A DNA stretch of 64,000 nt from UBA1737 sp964541525 (GTDB lineage Bacteria > Bacillota_I > Bacilli_A > ML615J-28 > CAG-313), in the NCBI GenBank assembly GCA_964541525.1, contig CAZIQF010000008.1:1-64000 (forward strand). The letters run 5' to 3'. Below, piece by piece: positions 15,370-23,012 of this stretch (within the stretch, counting starts at the first letter, position 1; every line of letters starts with the position of its first letter). The notes below the pieces were generated by a model. That model was not told where the DNA came from. It did no database searches and worked only from the letters and a program-made list of their open reading frames with translations. A program made the translations under genes and the position numbers.

Positions 15370-15622
15370 CATATCGAAATTCATATCGAAAATTGCTGAT
15401 TATTTTTCAATATGAACGGTGTTTTTTTAGACAGCTTCGGCTAAAGATGGTGTTTCCAAAAAACCTGAAAACCCGTATGAATACAAGAAAAACCCGCAAC
15501 CGCAAGGGTTACGGGTCTTTCGCCTTTTTGGTGGAGCTGAGGGGAGTCGAACCCCTAAAAATGGGCTTAAAACCCGCATGAATACAGGGTTTGTTTTTTG
15601 CGTATTGAAATTCATATCGAAA
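15368..15622. other. Candidate intact phage attachment site (attP)
   Basis: The 12-mer TTCATATCGAAA occurs in tandem at 15368-15391, inverted with one mismatch at 15405-15416, and again at 15611-15622. The 18-mer GAAATTCATATCGAAAAT is exact at 15376 and near 15607. A second repeat (AAAACCCG[T/C]ATGAATACA) lies at 15468 and 15569. Between them is a tRNA 3' end. Arm-type repeats on both sides of a tRNA-derived core beside an integrase gene are the expected layout of attP rather than attL or attR. Confidence 0.7.
15529..15572 (-). other. tRNA 3'-half fragment in the att core
   Basis: The minus strand reads a T arm AGGGGTTCGACTCCCCT, acceptor strand CAGCTCC, then ACCA, with about half an anticodon arm upstream (TTTTAAGCCCA). 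The 5' half of a tRNA is absent. If the stem is read as ending GCCCA, the loop would give anticodon TTT (Lys); this is uncertain. A hairpin (15491-15515) lies beyond the CCA. It is the sequence that would restore a host tRNA after integration. Confidence 0.7.
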
Positions 15623-15623
15623 A

Positions 15624-16772
15624 TCATCTCTTTCGTTTTTGGTTTGTGCCTTGGGCGGCGGGAAGTTTTTCTGCGGTACGGTAGAACTTCGCCATCTTGT
15701 TTTCCGCCTTTAACCGGTCCCGCTGGGCGAGGTGAAGGTAAATGTCGTGTACGGTGGAACTGTCAGACCAGCCGCCCATGCTCATGACCTCGATTTCCGA
15801 AAGGCGCAGGTGGTAGCCAAGGGATGCAAAGGAGTGGCGCAAGCAATGCTCCGTGATGCTGGGCAGTCCCGCTTTTTCTGCAATAGCGCGTATGTGCCGG
15901 TTGATGGTGCTGTTGGCTTGCGTTACGATGTAGCCGTCTTTGGACTGCGCTTCAAGCAGTTCCTTGAGCCGAGGTATCATGATCGGAACAGTGCGCGTAG
16001 ACTGCCGCGTTTTATTGCGCTGCTTGAACACTTCTTTGTTGTTTTCGTCCCGAACAACTGCACCAGAGACAAAGATACTGCCGTTTTTCATGTCAAAGCT
16101 GTCCGGGAAATGTAATGCCCTGATTTCCGACATTCGCAAACTGTGCAGGCCGAGAAGCATTGCCATTTCGCAGGTGTCGCCCTTTGCGGCCTCGCAGAAA
16201 GCGATGATCTGCTGCGGATCAAGGAACTCTCGCTCATTTTTCTCCGGCACAGGAAACAGGACGCGGGGGACGGGAATCTCATTTACGCGCATGATGACAG
16301 TCATAAGACCCCATGCGTTTTTTACGGACTTGTCAGACAGACTGAAAAGTGCGGTATTGATCTCCGCCTGCCAGTTGACGGGTACGCTCATGGGCTTCTG
16401 CATAATACCCTGAAAGCGATTTCGCTGAATGACTCGGTATCCTCGTCTAGTTTCGGGGGAAAGAGACTCGGAACGGTCAGCAATATATTGATCTATGGCC
16501 TTAGACCATGTTAAGGCAGGCAATTTCTTTTGTTTCTCTATGAATCCGGCGCGGAAAGCCATCGCCTTTGCCTCGCACAGATCCTTTGTGGCCTCTGTAA
16601 TGGGCTGCTTTTCCGCAGTGAGATATATATGCCAGCTGCCGGAGGGGAGCTGCTTCGCTTTAGGTATTTTGATCGCGCCGTCTGATTTCTTTTCCTTGAG
16701 CTGCTTTTTCCCGCACCAGTTGCAGAAGATAGAATTGTCCTCGATCTCCCGCTTACAAAAACGACATTTCAC
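15624..16772 (-). CDS. int: Tyrosine integrase with N-terminal zinc ribbon, 382 aa
   Basis: GTG start at 16772 chosen for AAGGAGGTG nine bases upstream. Residues 1-24 are a zinc ribbon (CRFCKREI...FCNWCGKK). This is followed by an arm-binding/SAM-like region and the catalytic domain: Arg about 213 (HSLRMSEIRAL), HCLRH at about 309-313, GGWSD at about 333-337 and the nucleophile Tyr about 345 (DIYLH). It ends 2 nt from the att arm repeats. It would cut and rejoin attP and a host tRNA site. The zinc ribbon is an uncommon addition. Confidence 0.92.
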   Translation of the reverse strand: MKCRFCKREIEDNSIFCNWCGKKQLKEKKSDGAIKIPKAKQLPSGSWHIYLTAEKQPITEATKDLCEAKAMAFRAGFIEKQKKLPALTWSKAIDQYIADRSESLSPETRRGYRVIQRNRFQGIMQKPMSVPVNWQAEINTALFSLSDKSVKNAWGLMTVIMRVNEIPVPRVLFPVPEKNEREFLDPQQIIAFCEAAKGDTCEMAMLLGLHSLRMSEIRALHFPDSFDMKNGSIFVSGAVVRDENNKEVFKQRNKTRQSTRTVPIMIPRLKELLEAQSKDGYIVTQANSTINRHIRAIAEKAGLPSITEHCLRHSFASLGYHLRLSEIEVMSMGGWSDSSTVHDIYLHLAQRDRLKAENKMAKFYRTAEKLPAAQGTNQKRKR

Positions 16773-16896
16773 AGGGTAAAGCACCTCCTTCAAGAAAAAT
16801 ATTTTTCCAGTTGCCCTTTTTCGTGCAACTTCGACACGCGCTTTGTGTAAGGATAGAGGCAGATACCACAAAAAATAAACAGGGAGGAACCGACCA

Positions 16897-17037
16897 TGCG
16901 CGAAAAAATCTATGCCGCCATCGACGCCATGCCGGAGGAAAAACTCACTTCTTTGCTTGCGTGGCTTGTATCTCAACCAGCTTTGCGGCCACAAGAGGCA
17001 TCGCATCGTCCGGCAGCTCGTCCAAGATCCTCTTGAT
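16897..17037 (+). CDS. Possible 46-aa peptide antisense to the repressor 3' end
   Basis: ATG at 16897 has a very good CAGGGAGGAACCGACC site and the first 25 residues look protein-like (MREKIYAAIDAMPEEKL, then LLAWLV). The second half runs antisense into the repressor gene and becomes R/P-rich, as expected for a shadow frame. It may be the start of a gene cut by recombination. Confidence 0.3.
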
Positions 17038-17295
17038 CGTACCCCGCACCCCGCCTTCGTTTTCGGAGGCGGGGGCTTTTTCTTTGTCCTCGACCTCGCA
17101 AATCAGATAGGACGGGTCCACGTTCAGTATTTCCGCAAATTTGAGAAGTTTATCCCAGGATGGCTTGTTTGTGCCGGACTTGTAATGCGTCATGGCAGAG
17201 GGCGTAACGCCCGCTCTTTGATAGAACTCCGTTTTGGTAAGTCCCTGCGCCTTGCAAAGCTCCCAAATCTTGAAAACCAGTAATTCACCATTCAT
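16945..17295 (-). CDS. CI-type phage repressor, 116 aa
   Basis: Start at 17295 (MNGELLVFKIWELC) after TTGGAGGTG; an ATG six codons upstream overlaps that site. HTH_3 domain at about residues 14-60 (LTKTEFYQRAGVTPSAMTHY), then a short acidic linker and a helical end (MPLVAAKLVEIQATQAKK). It lacks a peptidase domain, so induction would be by antirepressor (17730) or partner rather than RecA cleavage. Divergent from the Cro-like gene. Confidence 0.88.
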   Translation of the reverse strand: MNGELLVFKIWELCKAQGLTKTEFYQRAGVTPSAMTHYKSGTNKPSWDKLLKFAEILNVDPSYLICEVEDKEKAPASENEGGVRGTIKRILDELPDDAMPLVAAKLVEIQATQAKK

Positions 17296-17535
17296 ACAAA
17301 ATCGCACCTCCAATTTTGTGCAACGTTACAAACTTTGACTTCTGATAAAAGTTATACTTGCAATAACGCCAACTTTGAGGTAGGATAAAGATACGCAGAA
17401 GAAATGCACGAAAAGTAAAAGTTTTGGAAAATCTTTTTACCGTAAGTTGGAATATGTTGCCTTGTTTAGCAATTATAAATATGTTGTGTGAACTTGTCAA
17501 GTATTCCTCAAGCAATTTTAATGGAGGTTGATATT
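17296..17535. promoter_or_regulatory. Divergent CI/Cro operator-promoter region
   Basis: An AT-rich gap between divergent regulators. AACTTTGA occurs at 17331 and 17371, and the inverted half AAAAGTT at 17347 and 17417, giving inverted AACTTT...AAAGTT pairs that could be operators. TATAAA at 17474-17479 is a candidate -10 for the rightward transcript, but I see no well-spaced -35. The leftward promoter is not clear. Confidence 0.55.
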
Positions 17536-17733
17536 TTGGGTTACAGAGAGAAAAGAATTGAGGCAGGGTACACGCAGGAGGCAGTCGCTAAATTGCTTGG
17601 AATCAGCAATTCGGCGGTATGTCTGTATGAGAAAGGCCGCGCAGATCCTCCCGTTGAAACGCTGCACAAGATGGCGGTGCTGTACCGCTGCACGCTGGAC
17701 GAGCTGATGAAGGGGGAGGGCAGAAAGAAATGA
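17536..17733 (+). CDS. Cro-like XRE regulator, 65 aa, TTG start
   Basis: TTG at 17536 is 8 nt after GGAGG, while the in-frame ATG at 17521 overlaps that site and has none of its own. HTH at about residues 10-40 (GYTQEAVAKLLGISNSAVCL, then YEKGRADPP). The small size, divergent position from the repressor and lead position in the early operon fit a Cro role. Its stop overlaps the antirepressor start. Confidence 0.85.
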   Translation: MGYREKRIEAGYTQEAVAKLLGISNSAVCLYEKGRADPPVETLHKMAVLYRCTLDELMKGEGRKK

Positions 17734-18509
17734 ACGAGATGCAGGTATTCAGCAATCCCGTCTTTGGCACGATCCGCACCACCGAAATCGAGGGCGAACC
17801 CTGGTTCGTTGGAAAGGACGTGGCGTCGGTGCTGGGCTACACCAATCCCAGAAAAGCGCTGGCAGACCACGTTGACGCCGATGACAAGGTGGTAACGAAA
17901 CGTGACACCCTTGGCGGGGCGCAGGAAATGACCGTCATCAACGAGAGCGGCCTATACGCGCTGGTGCTGTCCAGTAAGCTGCCCGGCGCGAAGCAGTTCA
18001 AGCGCTGGGTCACGTCGGAGGTGCTGCCATCCATCCGTAAGACCGGCAGCTATGCGCTGCCCAAGGATTACCCCGCCGCCCTCCGCGCCTTGGCGGATGC
18101 GGAAGAAGCAAAACTGCGGCTCCTTGCGGAGAACCAGCAGCAGGCACAGGTTATCGCTGACTTTGAACCCATCCGGCAGTATGTGGACACCATCTTGGAG
18201 AGTAAGGGAACAATGGCTACCTCGCAAATCGCGGCGGATTACGGCCTGACGGCGCAGAAACTCAACAAGATACTCCACGACGGCGGTATCCAGCGGAATG
18301 TGAATGGTCAGTGGCTTTTGTACGCCAAGCACATGGGCAGGGGCTATACCAAGTCCAAGACCATCCAGATCATCCGCTCTGATGGACGACCCGACACCAT
18401 TATGCAGACGCAGTGGACGCAAAAGGGGCGGCTCATGATCCACGAAATTTTGACCGCCCGTGGCATCGAGGCGGTCATGGACAGGAGGGTGCAGGTATGC
18501 CGAGAGTGA
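17730..18509 (+). CDS. Phage antirepressor (BRO-N plus KilAC), 259 aa
   Basis: Residues about 5-105 are a BRO-N domain (EPWFVGKDVASVLGYTNPRK, GLYALVLSSKLPGAKQFKRW). Residues about 135-240 are a KilAC/ANT domain (MATSQIAADYGLTAQKLNKI, then GRLMIHEIL). Such proteins bind repressors to release lytic genes. Coupled to the Cro-like gene by overlap. Confidence 0.9.
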   Translation: MNEMQVFSNPVFGTIRTTEIEGEPWFVGKDVASVLGYTNPRKALADHVDADDKVVTKRDTLGGAQEMTVINESGLYALVLSSKLPGAKQFKRWVTSEVLPSIRKTGSYALPKDYPAALRALADAEEAKLRLLAENQQQAQVIADFEPIRQYVDTILESKGTMATSQIAADYGLTAQKLNKILHDGGIQRNVNGQWLLYAKHMGRGYTKSKTIQIIRSDGRPDTIMQTQWTQKGRLMIHEILTARGIEAVMDRRVQVCRE

Positions 18510-18742
18510 CGTATTTGGACACGAAGAACCCCACGGAGGACAAGATTGTGACGCTGCTGTACGGCGCACTGGAACGGGAGGGTGTTCAGAAGCAGGAGCT
18601 GGCCGAGGCACTGGGCATGAAGCCGCACACGCTGCTTCGCCGTAGGAAATCCCCGCTGGACTTCACGCTGGGAGAGCTGCAAAAGGCTTGCCGCAAGCTA
18701 CACATCCCCATCGAAGATCTTCGCGCCGCCATAACGCTATGA
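18497..18742 (+). CDS. Small HTH protein, 81 aa
   Basis: ATG at 18497 after GGAGGGTGCAGGT, inside the antirepressor 3' end. Contains KQELAEALGMKPHTLLRRRK and FTLGELQKACRKLHIPIEDL, a lambda-repressor-like helix-turn-helix. Probably a transcriptional accessory of the early operon. Stop overlaps the next start. Confidence 0.75.
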   Translation: MPRVTYLDTKNPTEDKIVTLLYGALEREGVQKQELAEALGMKPHTLLRRRKSPLDFTLGELQKACRKLHIPIEDLRAAITL

Positions 18743-18909
18743 GCTGGCGGTGCAGAATATGCGGCGTTAGGTTTGACGCGCCGGTGATCCGGGAGAGGAA
18801 AGAGAACCTGGACGGGGAGAACGGCATAGAGGTACGCCGGGATATGTATTGCCCGGTGTGCGGAGAACCGTACATAGAGGAGGACGAGGATGAGCAGTAC
18901 GCGGAATGA
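18739..18909 (+). CDS. Zinc-ribbon protein, 56 aa
   Basis: ATG at 18739 overlaps the previous stop. WRCRICGVRFDAP and YCPVCGEPYIEE give two CxxC pairs typical of a zinc ribbon, followed by an acidic tail. Unknown role. Confidence 0.7.
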   Translation: MSWRCRICGVRFDAPVIRERKENLDGENGIEVRRDMYCPVCGEPYIEEDEDEQYAE

Positions 18910-19078
18910 GCGCCGGCGTGACCGGAAGTGGAAGGTACTGCTGGGCGTGAGCGTCTTTCTGGCGTGGGGCATTATCGGAGAGGTGGAGAACGGCGGCTCG
19001 CTGTGGCTGCTGCTTCTCGCGGGAGCCGCTCTGGTGGGCGCGTGGACAAGCTGTAAAGCCTTGGGGCTTTATAAATAA
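18890..19078 (+). CDS. Two-helix membrane protein, 62 aa
   Basis: ATG at 18890 overlaps the zinc-ribbon gene, after AGAGGAGGACGAGG. A basic N-terminus (RNERRRDRKWK) precedes helices VLLGVSVFLAWGIIG and LWLLLLAGAALVGAW. Function unknown; small early membrane proteins can affect superinfection. Confidence 0.65.
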   Translation: MSSTRNERRRDRKWKVLLGVSVFLAWGIIGEVENGGSLWLLLLAGAALVGAWTSCKALGLYK

Positions 19079-19114
19079 ACAAGCAAAAATTTTAATTTGA
19101 AAGGGTGCTTCAAG

Positions 19115-19831
19115 ATGACTAAGTCGAGTGATTCGGAAATTCCGAACAGCTTGGCGGCGCTCTTTTTATTTGCAGGAAGGAAGTGGAGAAAAACGGAACG
19201 GCTGCACTTTGAGAACAGGGAGGACTGGTTGGAAGGACGTATGCAGGGCATAGGCGCCAGTGAAGCCGCAGCGGTGGTAGGTGTTTCCCCGTGGATGACC
19301 CCGATGGAGCTGTGGCGGCTGAAGGTGGGCGCGGCACAGGCGAAGGACTTGAGCGGCAGCGCGGCGGTTAGCCGCGGCGTGCGGATGGAGCCGGTACTGC
19401 GCGACCTGTACGCCGCCATGCACCCACATTACACCGTGGACTACCACGCCTACGACATTCTGTATCAAGAGGACAGGCCGTGGCTATTTGCCACGCTGGA
19501 CGGCGAGGTGACGGACGATCAGGGGCGGCGGGGCATTTTGGAGATCAAAACCTCCACCCCCAACGGCAAACTTGGCTGGGCCAAGTGGGACAAGAGAGTG
19601 CCCGACCCATACCATTGTCAGCTCCTTCATCAAATGCTGGCCACCGGCTGGGACTTTGTAGACTTGCTGGCCTCGCTGGAGAACATGGATGGAGACTTGA
19701 GCATACGCACCTACCGCTTTGAACGGACAGAGTTGACCGATGACTTGGCGTGGCTTTTGGAGCGGGAGGAAGATTTTTACAAAAATCATGTGCTGACCGG
19801 CACACCGCCGGCGGCGATTTTAAGAATGTGA
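19115..19831 (+). CDS. YqaJ-family phage exonuclease, 238 aa
   Basis: Start at 19115 after GAAAGGGTGC; an in-frame TTG at 19097 is less likely. GIGASEAAAVVGVSPW (about 45-60), RMEPVLRDLY, FATLDGEV and GILEIKTSTP are the YqaJ/lambda-exonuclease motifs, the last two giving the D...ExK metal site. It resects DNA ends for strand annealing by the RecT encoded at 21031. Confidence 0.92.
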   Translation: MTKSSDSEIPNSLAALFLFAGRKWRKTERLHFENREDWLEGRMQGIGASEAAAVVGVSPWMTPMELWRLKVGAAQAKDLSGSAAVSRGVRMEPVLRDLYAAMHPHYTVDYHAYDILYQEDRPWLFATLDGEVTDDQGRRGILEIKTSTPNGKLGWAKWDKRVPDPYHCQLLHQMLATGWDFVDLLASLENMDGDLSIRTYRFERTELTDDLAWLLEREEDFYKNHVLTGTPPAAILRM

Positions 19832-19846
19832 GGAGGACAAGACCGA

Positions 19847-20083
19847 ATGATCGTAAAGGCGATATATCACAAGCCGAAACTGAACGGCTATGGCGGACAG
19901 GCATACACCTTCCGCACGAACCTTCCCCTGCAACCCGGCGACCGTGTGCTGGTGCCGGGCAGCGAGGCGGACGAAAAGCCCGCCATGATTACCGAGGTTG
20001 ACCTGCCGGAGAGCGTTATTGACCCGTTGTGGGCTGACCGGGTGAAGTGGATCACCCAGATGGATACGGAGGTGCGGGCATGA
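19847..20083 (+). CDS. Hypothetical protein of the recombination cassette, 78 aa
   Basis: ATG at 19847 after GTGAGGAGGACAAGACCGA. Strand-rich start (YTFRTNLPLQPGDRVLVPG), reading like a small OB/SH3-type barrel. Placed between yqaJ and the DUF1351 gene, with a stop overlapping the latter. No known function. Confidence 0.7.
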   Translation: MIVKAIYHKPKLNGYGGQAYTFRTNLPLQPGDRVLVPGSEADEKPAMITEVDLPESVIDPLWADRVKWITQMDTEVRA

Positions 20084-21015
20084 GTGGGATGGTGGAATTT
20101 CGCATCACCTCCGACTTGCAGGAGATCCGCAAGCAGGCCATTACCACCAACTACGCCGATGTAAAGGCGTGGGTGGACGGCGTGGCGGAGCAGTACCGCA
20201 GCATTGTGGTGACGGAGGACGGCGTACAAGCCGCCAAGCAGGACAGGGCGAACCTCCGCAAACTGCAAGCCAACATCGATCAGGTACGCAAGGAATGCCG
20301 TGCGGCGGCGCTGGCGGTATCCGCTGAAACGGAGGCCAACTGCAAGGAGCTGGTGGCGACGCTGGAAACCGCCGTGCAGAACCTCGACACACAGGCAAAG
20401 GCGTTTGAGGCGCGGCGCAAGGAGGAAAAGGCGGCAAGGCTCAAGACCTACTTCGACCGGGAAAACGAACTGCACAACACCAACACCTACCTGACATGGG
20501 AGGGCGTGCTTGACCCCAAGTGGCTCAACGCCACCGCCAGCGAGGACGCGGCAGAAAAGGCTATCGACGCCATCATCACCGACACCGTGAACGGTATCGC
20601 CGCCATTGTATCACTGCAAAGCCCCTTTGAGGTGGAGCTGCTGGACTACTACCGGGAAACCCATGATGTGACCGCCGTGCTGCAAAAGAACGCCCGCCTG
20701 CTGGAAATGAAAAAAGCGCAGGAGGAACGGGAAAATGCGGCGCGGGAGGCGGCAGAAGCCAAGCGTCTGGCAGAGCAGGCGGAACGGAACACCGTGGTGT
20801 TGGAAGAACCTGCGCCGCAGGAGGTGCCCAGCGTTGCGGATGTGCTCCGCCCCGTAGAGCGGGAGGCATTTGCATACGCGGCAGTCGAGGAAGAACCGCA
20901 GGAGCCGGAGTACAAGGTGGACTTCCGCGTATTCGGAACGGCGCGGCAGCTGGACGGGCTGAAAGCCTATATGCAGAAAAACGGCATCCGGTTTATGCCG
21001 GTGCCGCAGGAGTAA
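20080..21015 (+). CDS. DUF1351 protein, 311 aa
   Basis: Overlaps the upstream stop (ATGA). A long coiled coil (ANLRKLQANIDQVRKECRAA; LVATLETAVQNLDTQAKAFE) and a LNATASEDAAEKAIDAII segment are typical of DUF1351, nearly always beside RecT and YqaJ. A second E/A-rich coil (about 210-245) leads to a C-terminal domain (YKVDFRVFGTARQLDGLKAY). Probably an accessory of single-strand annealing. Confidence 0.88.
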   Translation: MSGMVEFRITSDLQEIRKQAITTNYADVKAWVDGVAEQYRSIVVTEDGVQAAKQDRANLRKLQANIDQVRKECRAAALAVSAETEANCKELVATLETAVQNLDTQAKAFEARRKEEKAARLKTYFDRENELHNTNTYLTWEGVLDPKWLNATASEDAAEKAIDAIITDTVNGIAAIVSLQSPFEVELLDYYRETHDVTAVLQKNARLLEMKKAQEERENAAREAAEAKRLAEQAERNTVVLEEPAPQEVPSVADVLRPVEREAFAYAAVEEEPQEPEYKVDFRVFGTARQLDGLKAYMQKNGIRFMPVPQE

Positions 21016-21030
21016 GGGAGGAGAAGGAAC

Positions 21031-22059
21031 ATGAAAACGCAGAATCAGACGGGCTTTACGCAGATGGCGCAGGCCAAGAAGCCCACATTCAGCATGGCGA
21101 TCACGGCGCCCAACACCCAGCAGATGATCTCGCGGGCGCTGAAGAACGACAAGATGGCGGCGCGGTTCACCAGCACCCTGATCGGCGCGGTGAGCGCCAG
21201 CGAGGCGCTGAAAGCCTGCGACCCCGGCACCATCATTGCCGCCGGCCTGCGTGGAGAGGGCATGGGCCTGATTTACGGACACGGCTACTACATCGTGCCC
21301 TACGGCAGTGTAGCGACCTACCTGATGTCGTACAAGGGCTACATACAGCTGGCCATGTCCACAGGCTACTACGCGGACATCGACTGTGTGGAGGTGCGCG
21401 AGGGCGAACTGGAAGGGCGCTCCCGCCGCACGGGCAAGCCGGTCATCAACCTGGCCAAATACGACACAGACGAGGAACGCGAGAGCCACAAGGTCATCGG
21501 CTACTACGCCTACTTCGAGCTGAAGGACGGAACGTTCCGCTACGAGTATTGGAGCATGGACAAGCTGCTCAAGCACGCGGACCGCTACTCCCCGGCTTTC
21601 AAACTGGATAAGTATAACGCACTTATCAATGGCGAGCTGGATGCCAAGGAGCAGACCAAACTGCTGAACGGTACGCCGTGGTACGACGTGAACGGCGGAC
21701 AGGACAAGATGTGCCGCAAGACCATGATGCGCCAGCTGCTGAACAGCGGCTATGCACCGCTGAGCAACGAGGTACGCAGCTACTTCAACGAGGACAGCGA
21801 AGATACCGTGGTGGCCACGGGGGACGGCGCGGAGACCGAGCCGGTCATCCCCACTACCGGACACGTGGTGGAGGACGATACCCCCACCGCAGAGCAGGAA
21901 ACATCCGCCACCAGCCCCACAGCGCCCCCTGAGAGCGCCGCAGAGCCGAAGAAGGGTAACGACACCGCCCCGACCCGCAAACGCACACAGAGCCCCGCAG
22001 AGGGCAAGACGGAGGCGAAGGACTACTCCGCAGGGTTCTTTGGGGAGGGCGAGCAGTAA
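21031..22059 (+). CDS. recT: RecT single-strand annealing protein, 342 aa
   Basis: ATG at 21031 after AAGGGAGGAGAAGGAAC. ALKACDPGTIIAAGLRGEGM, YIVPYGSVATYLMSYKGYIQ and the later GGQDKMCRKTMMRQLL match RecT. The last 85 or so residues are a low-complexity acidic/proline tail ending in GFFGEGEQ. It anneals ssDNA made by the YqaJ exonuclease. The stop overlaps ssb. Confidence 0.93.
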   Translation: MKTQNQTGFTQMAQAKKPTFSMAITAPNTQQMISRALKNDKMAARFTSTLIGAVSASEALKACDPGTIIAAGLRGEGMGLIYGHGYYIVPYGSVATYLMSYKGYIQLAMSTGYYADIDCVEVREGELEGRSRRTGKPVINLAKYDTDEERESHKVIGYYAYFELKDGTFRYEYWSMDKLLKHADRYSPAFKLDKYNALINGELDAKEQTKLLNGTPWYDVNGGQDKMCRKTMMRQLLNSGYAPLSNEVRSYFNEDSEDTVVATGDGAETEPVIPTTGHVVEDDTPTAEQETSATSPTAPPESAAEPKKGNDTAPTRKRTQSPAEGKTEAKDYSAGFFGEGEQ

Positions 22060-22619
22060 TGCCTCTATTCGTTCGGAAGCGTCTGGACGGAGAGGGCAAG
22101 GCTGACGGAAGCCAGTACATGATCTGTACCGGCTCCGTCAGCCGGGATCCCCGGATAGGCGCGATACCCAAGAACAACCTGCCGAAGGTGGAGTTCGGCA
22201 TGGGCTACGACAGCAAGCAGTTTATGAACGTGTGCGCCGTGGGTGACAACGCCGCCACGAAGCTGAGTGCGTGCCTGGAAAAGGGCGATGCGGTATGCGT
22301 GGTGGGCACATGGCGGCAGAAACCGTACACCACCAAGGACGGCGAGGCAAAGGTGTGGAGCGAGCTTCGCGCAGACCATGTGATCCCTTTGGGAGCGCTG
22401 GAAACGCTGCTGCAGGTGCCGGTGGAGGTATTCCTACGGCTGGCGGACCTGCTGCCGCATCTGGAAAAACTGTGCGCCGGGGAAACTCCCACCGGACGGC
22501 CCAGCGGGACGATGAACGCCGCGCCCCAAAGCGCGGCGACACTGCACGAGATAGAGGATGACGAGCCGCTGCCCTGGGACCGGGACGGCGCGGACGAGGA
22601 CTACGACCTGGGCATTTGA
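22059..22619 (+). CDS. ssb: Single-stranded DNA binding protein, 186 aa
   Basis: OB-fold pattern FGMGYDSKQFMNVCAVGDNA and KGDAVCVVGTWRQKPYTTKD, with a tail that is acidic and ends DEDYDLGI, like the protein-interaction tip of SSB. About 65 extra residues follow the OB fold (GALETLLQVPVEVFLRLADL). It works with RecT and the replication proteins. Confidence 0.85.
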   Translation: MPLFVRKRLDGEGKADGSQYMICTGSVSRDPRIGAIPKNNLPKVEFGMGYDSKQFMNVCAVGDNAATKLSACLEKGDAVCVVGTWRQKPYTTKDGEAKVWSELRADHVIPLGALETLLQVPVEVFLRLADLLPHLEKLCAGETPTGRPSGTMNAAPQSAATLHEIEDDEPLPWDRDGADEDYDLGI

Positions 22620-22634
22620 GGGAGGTAAGAGGAC

Positions 22635-23012
22635 ATGAAAATTATCTGCACGAAGGAAGAATTTGCCGCGATGCTGGAGGTTTGCGGTGATCGCATAAGG
22701 GGCGATACCTGTAAAGCGTGTCCCCTGTACAGTGCGTGCGGGGGCAGCAAAGGCATCGTTAAACTCTGCGAGATCGGGGAAGCGGACTGCTCACAGGAGC
22801 AACGCGCCGAACAGCCCAGCATTTTTGATATTGTCTGTTGTGACCAAGAGGTAAAGGAAATGCTGATTCGCCAGTGCATCAGCGGCCAGTATGAGGACAA
22901 CTGCAAATGCTGTGTTCTGCGCGGACTTTGCGGATGCGGCGAGGACGAGAACAACGACGGGAAGCCTGCGGACATTGGGGAATTTTTGAAAGTCTGGGGG
23001 GAGAGGGACTGA
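22635..23012 (+). CDS. Cys-rich hypothetical protein, 125 aa
   Basis: ATG at 22635 after GAGGGAGGTAAGAGGAC. About 15 cysteines in clusters (CKACPLYSACGG, CKCCVLRGLCGCG) indicate several metal sites. The stop overlaps the replisome organizer start. Function unknown. Confidence 0.7.
   Translation: MKIICTKEEFAAMLEVCGDRIRGDTCKACPLYSACGGSKGIVKLCEIGEADCSQEQRAEQPSIFDIVCCDQEVKEMLIRQCISGQYEDNCKCCVLRGLCGCGEDENNDGKPADIGEFLKVWGERD

Noticed and set aside
15555..15575. Suppressor tRNA with anticodon TTA in the att core
   Set aside because: Only the 3' half of a tRNA is present and the stem register is ambiguous; a Lys-type reading fits better, and no complete tRNA can be made here.
15393..15581. 62-aa frame with FLVELRGVEPLKMG over the att region
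   Set aside because: It translates the antisense of a tRNA 3' end, a well-known spurious ORF type; there is no ribosome binding site.
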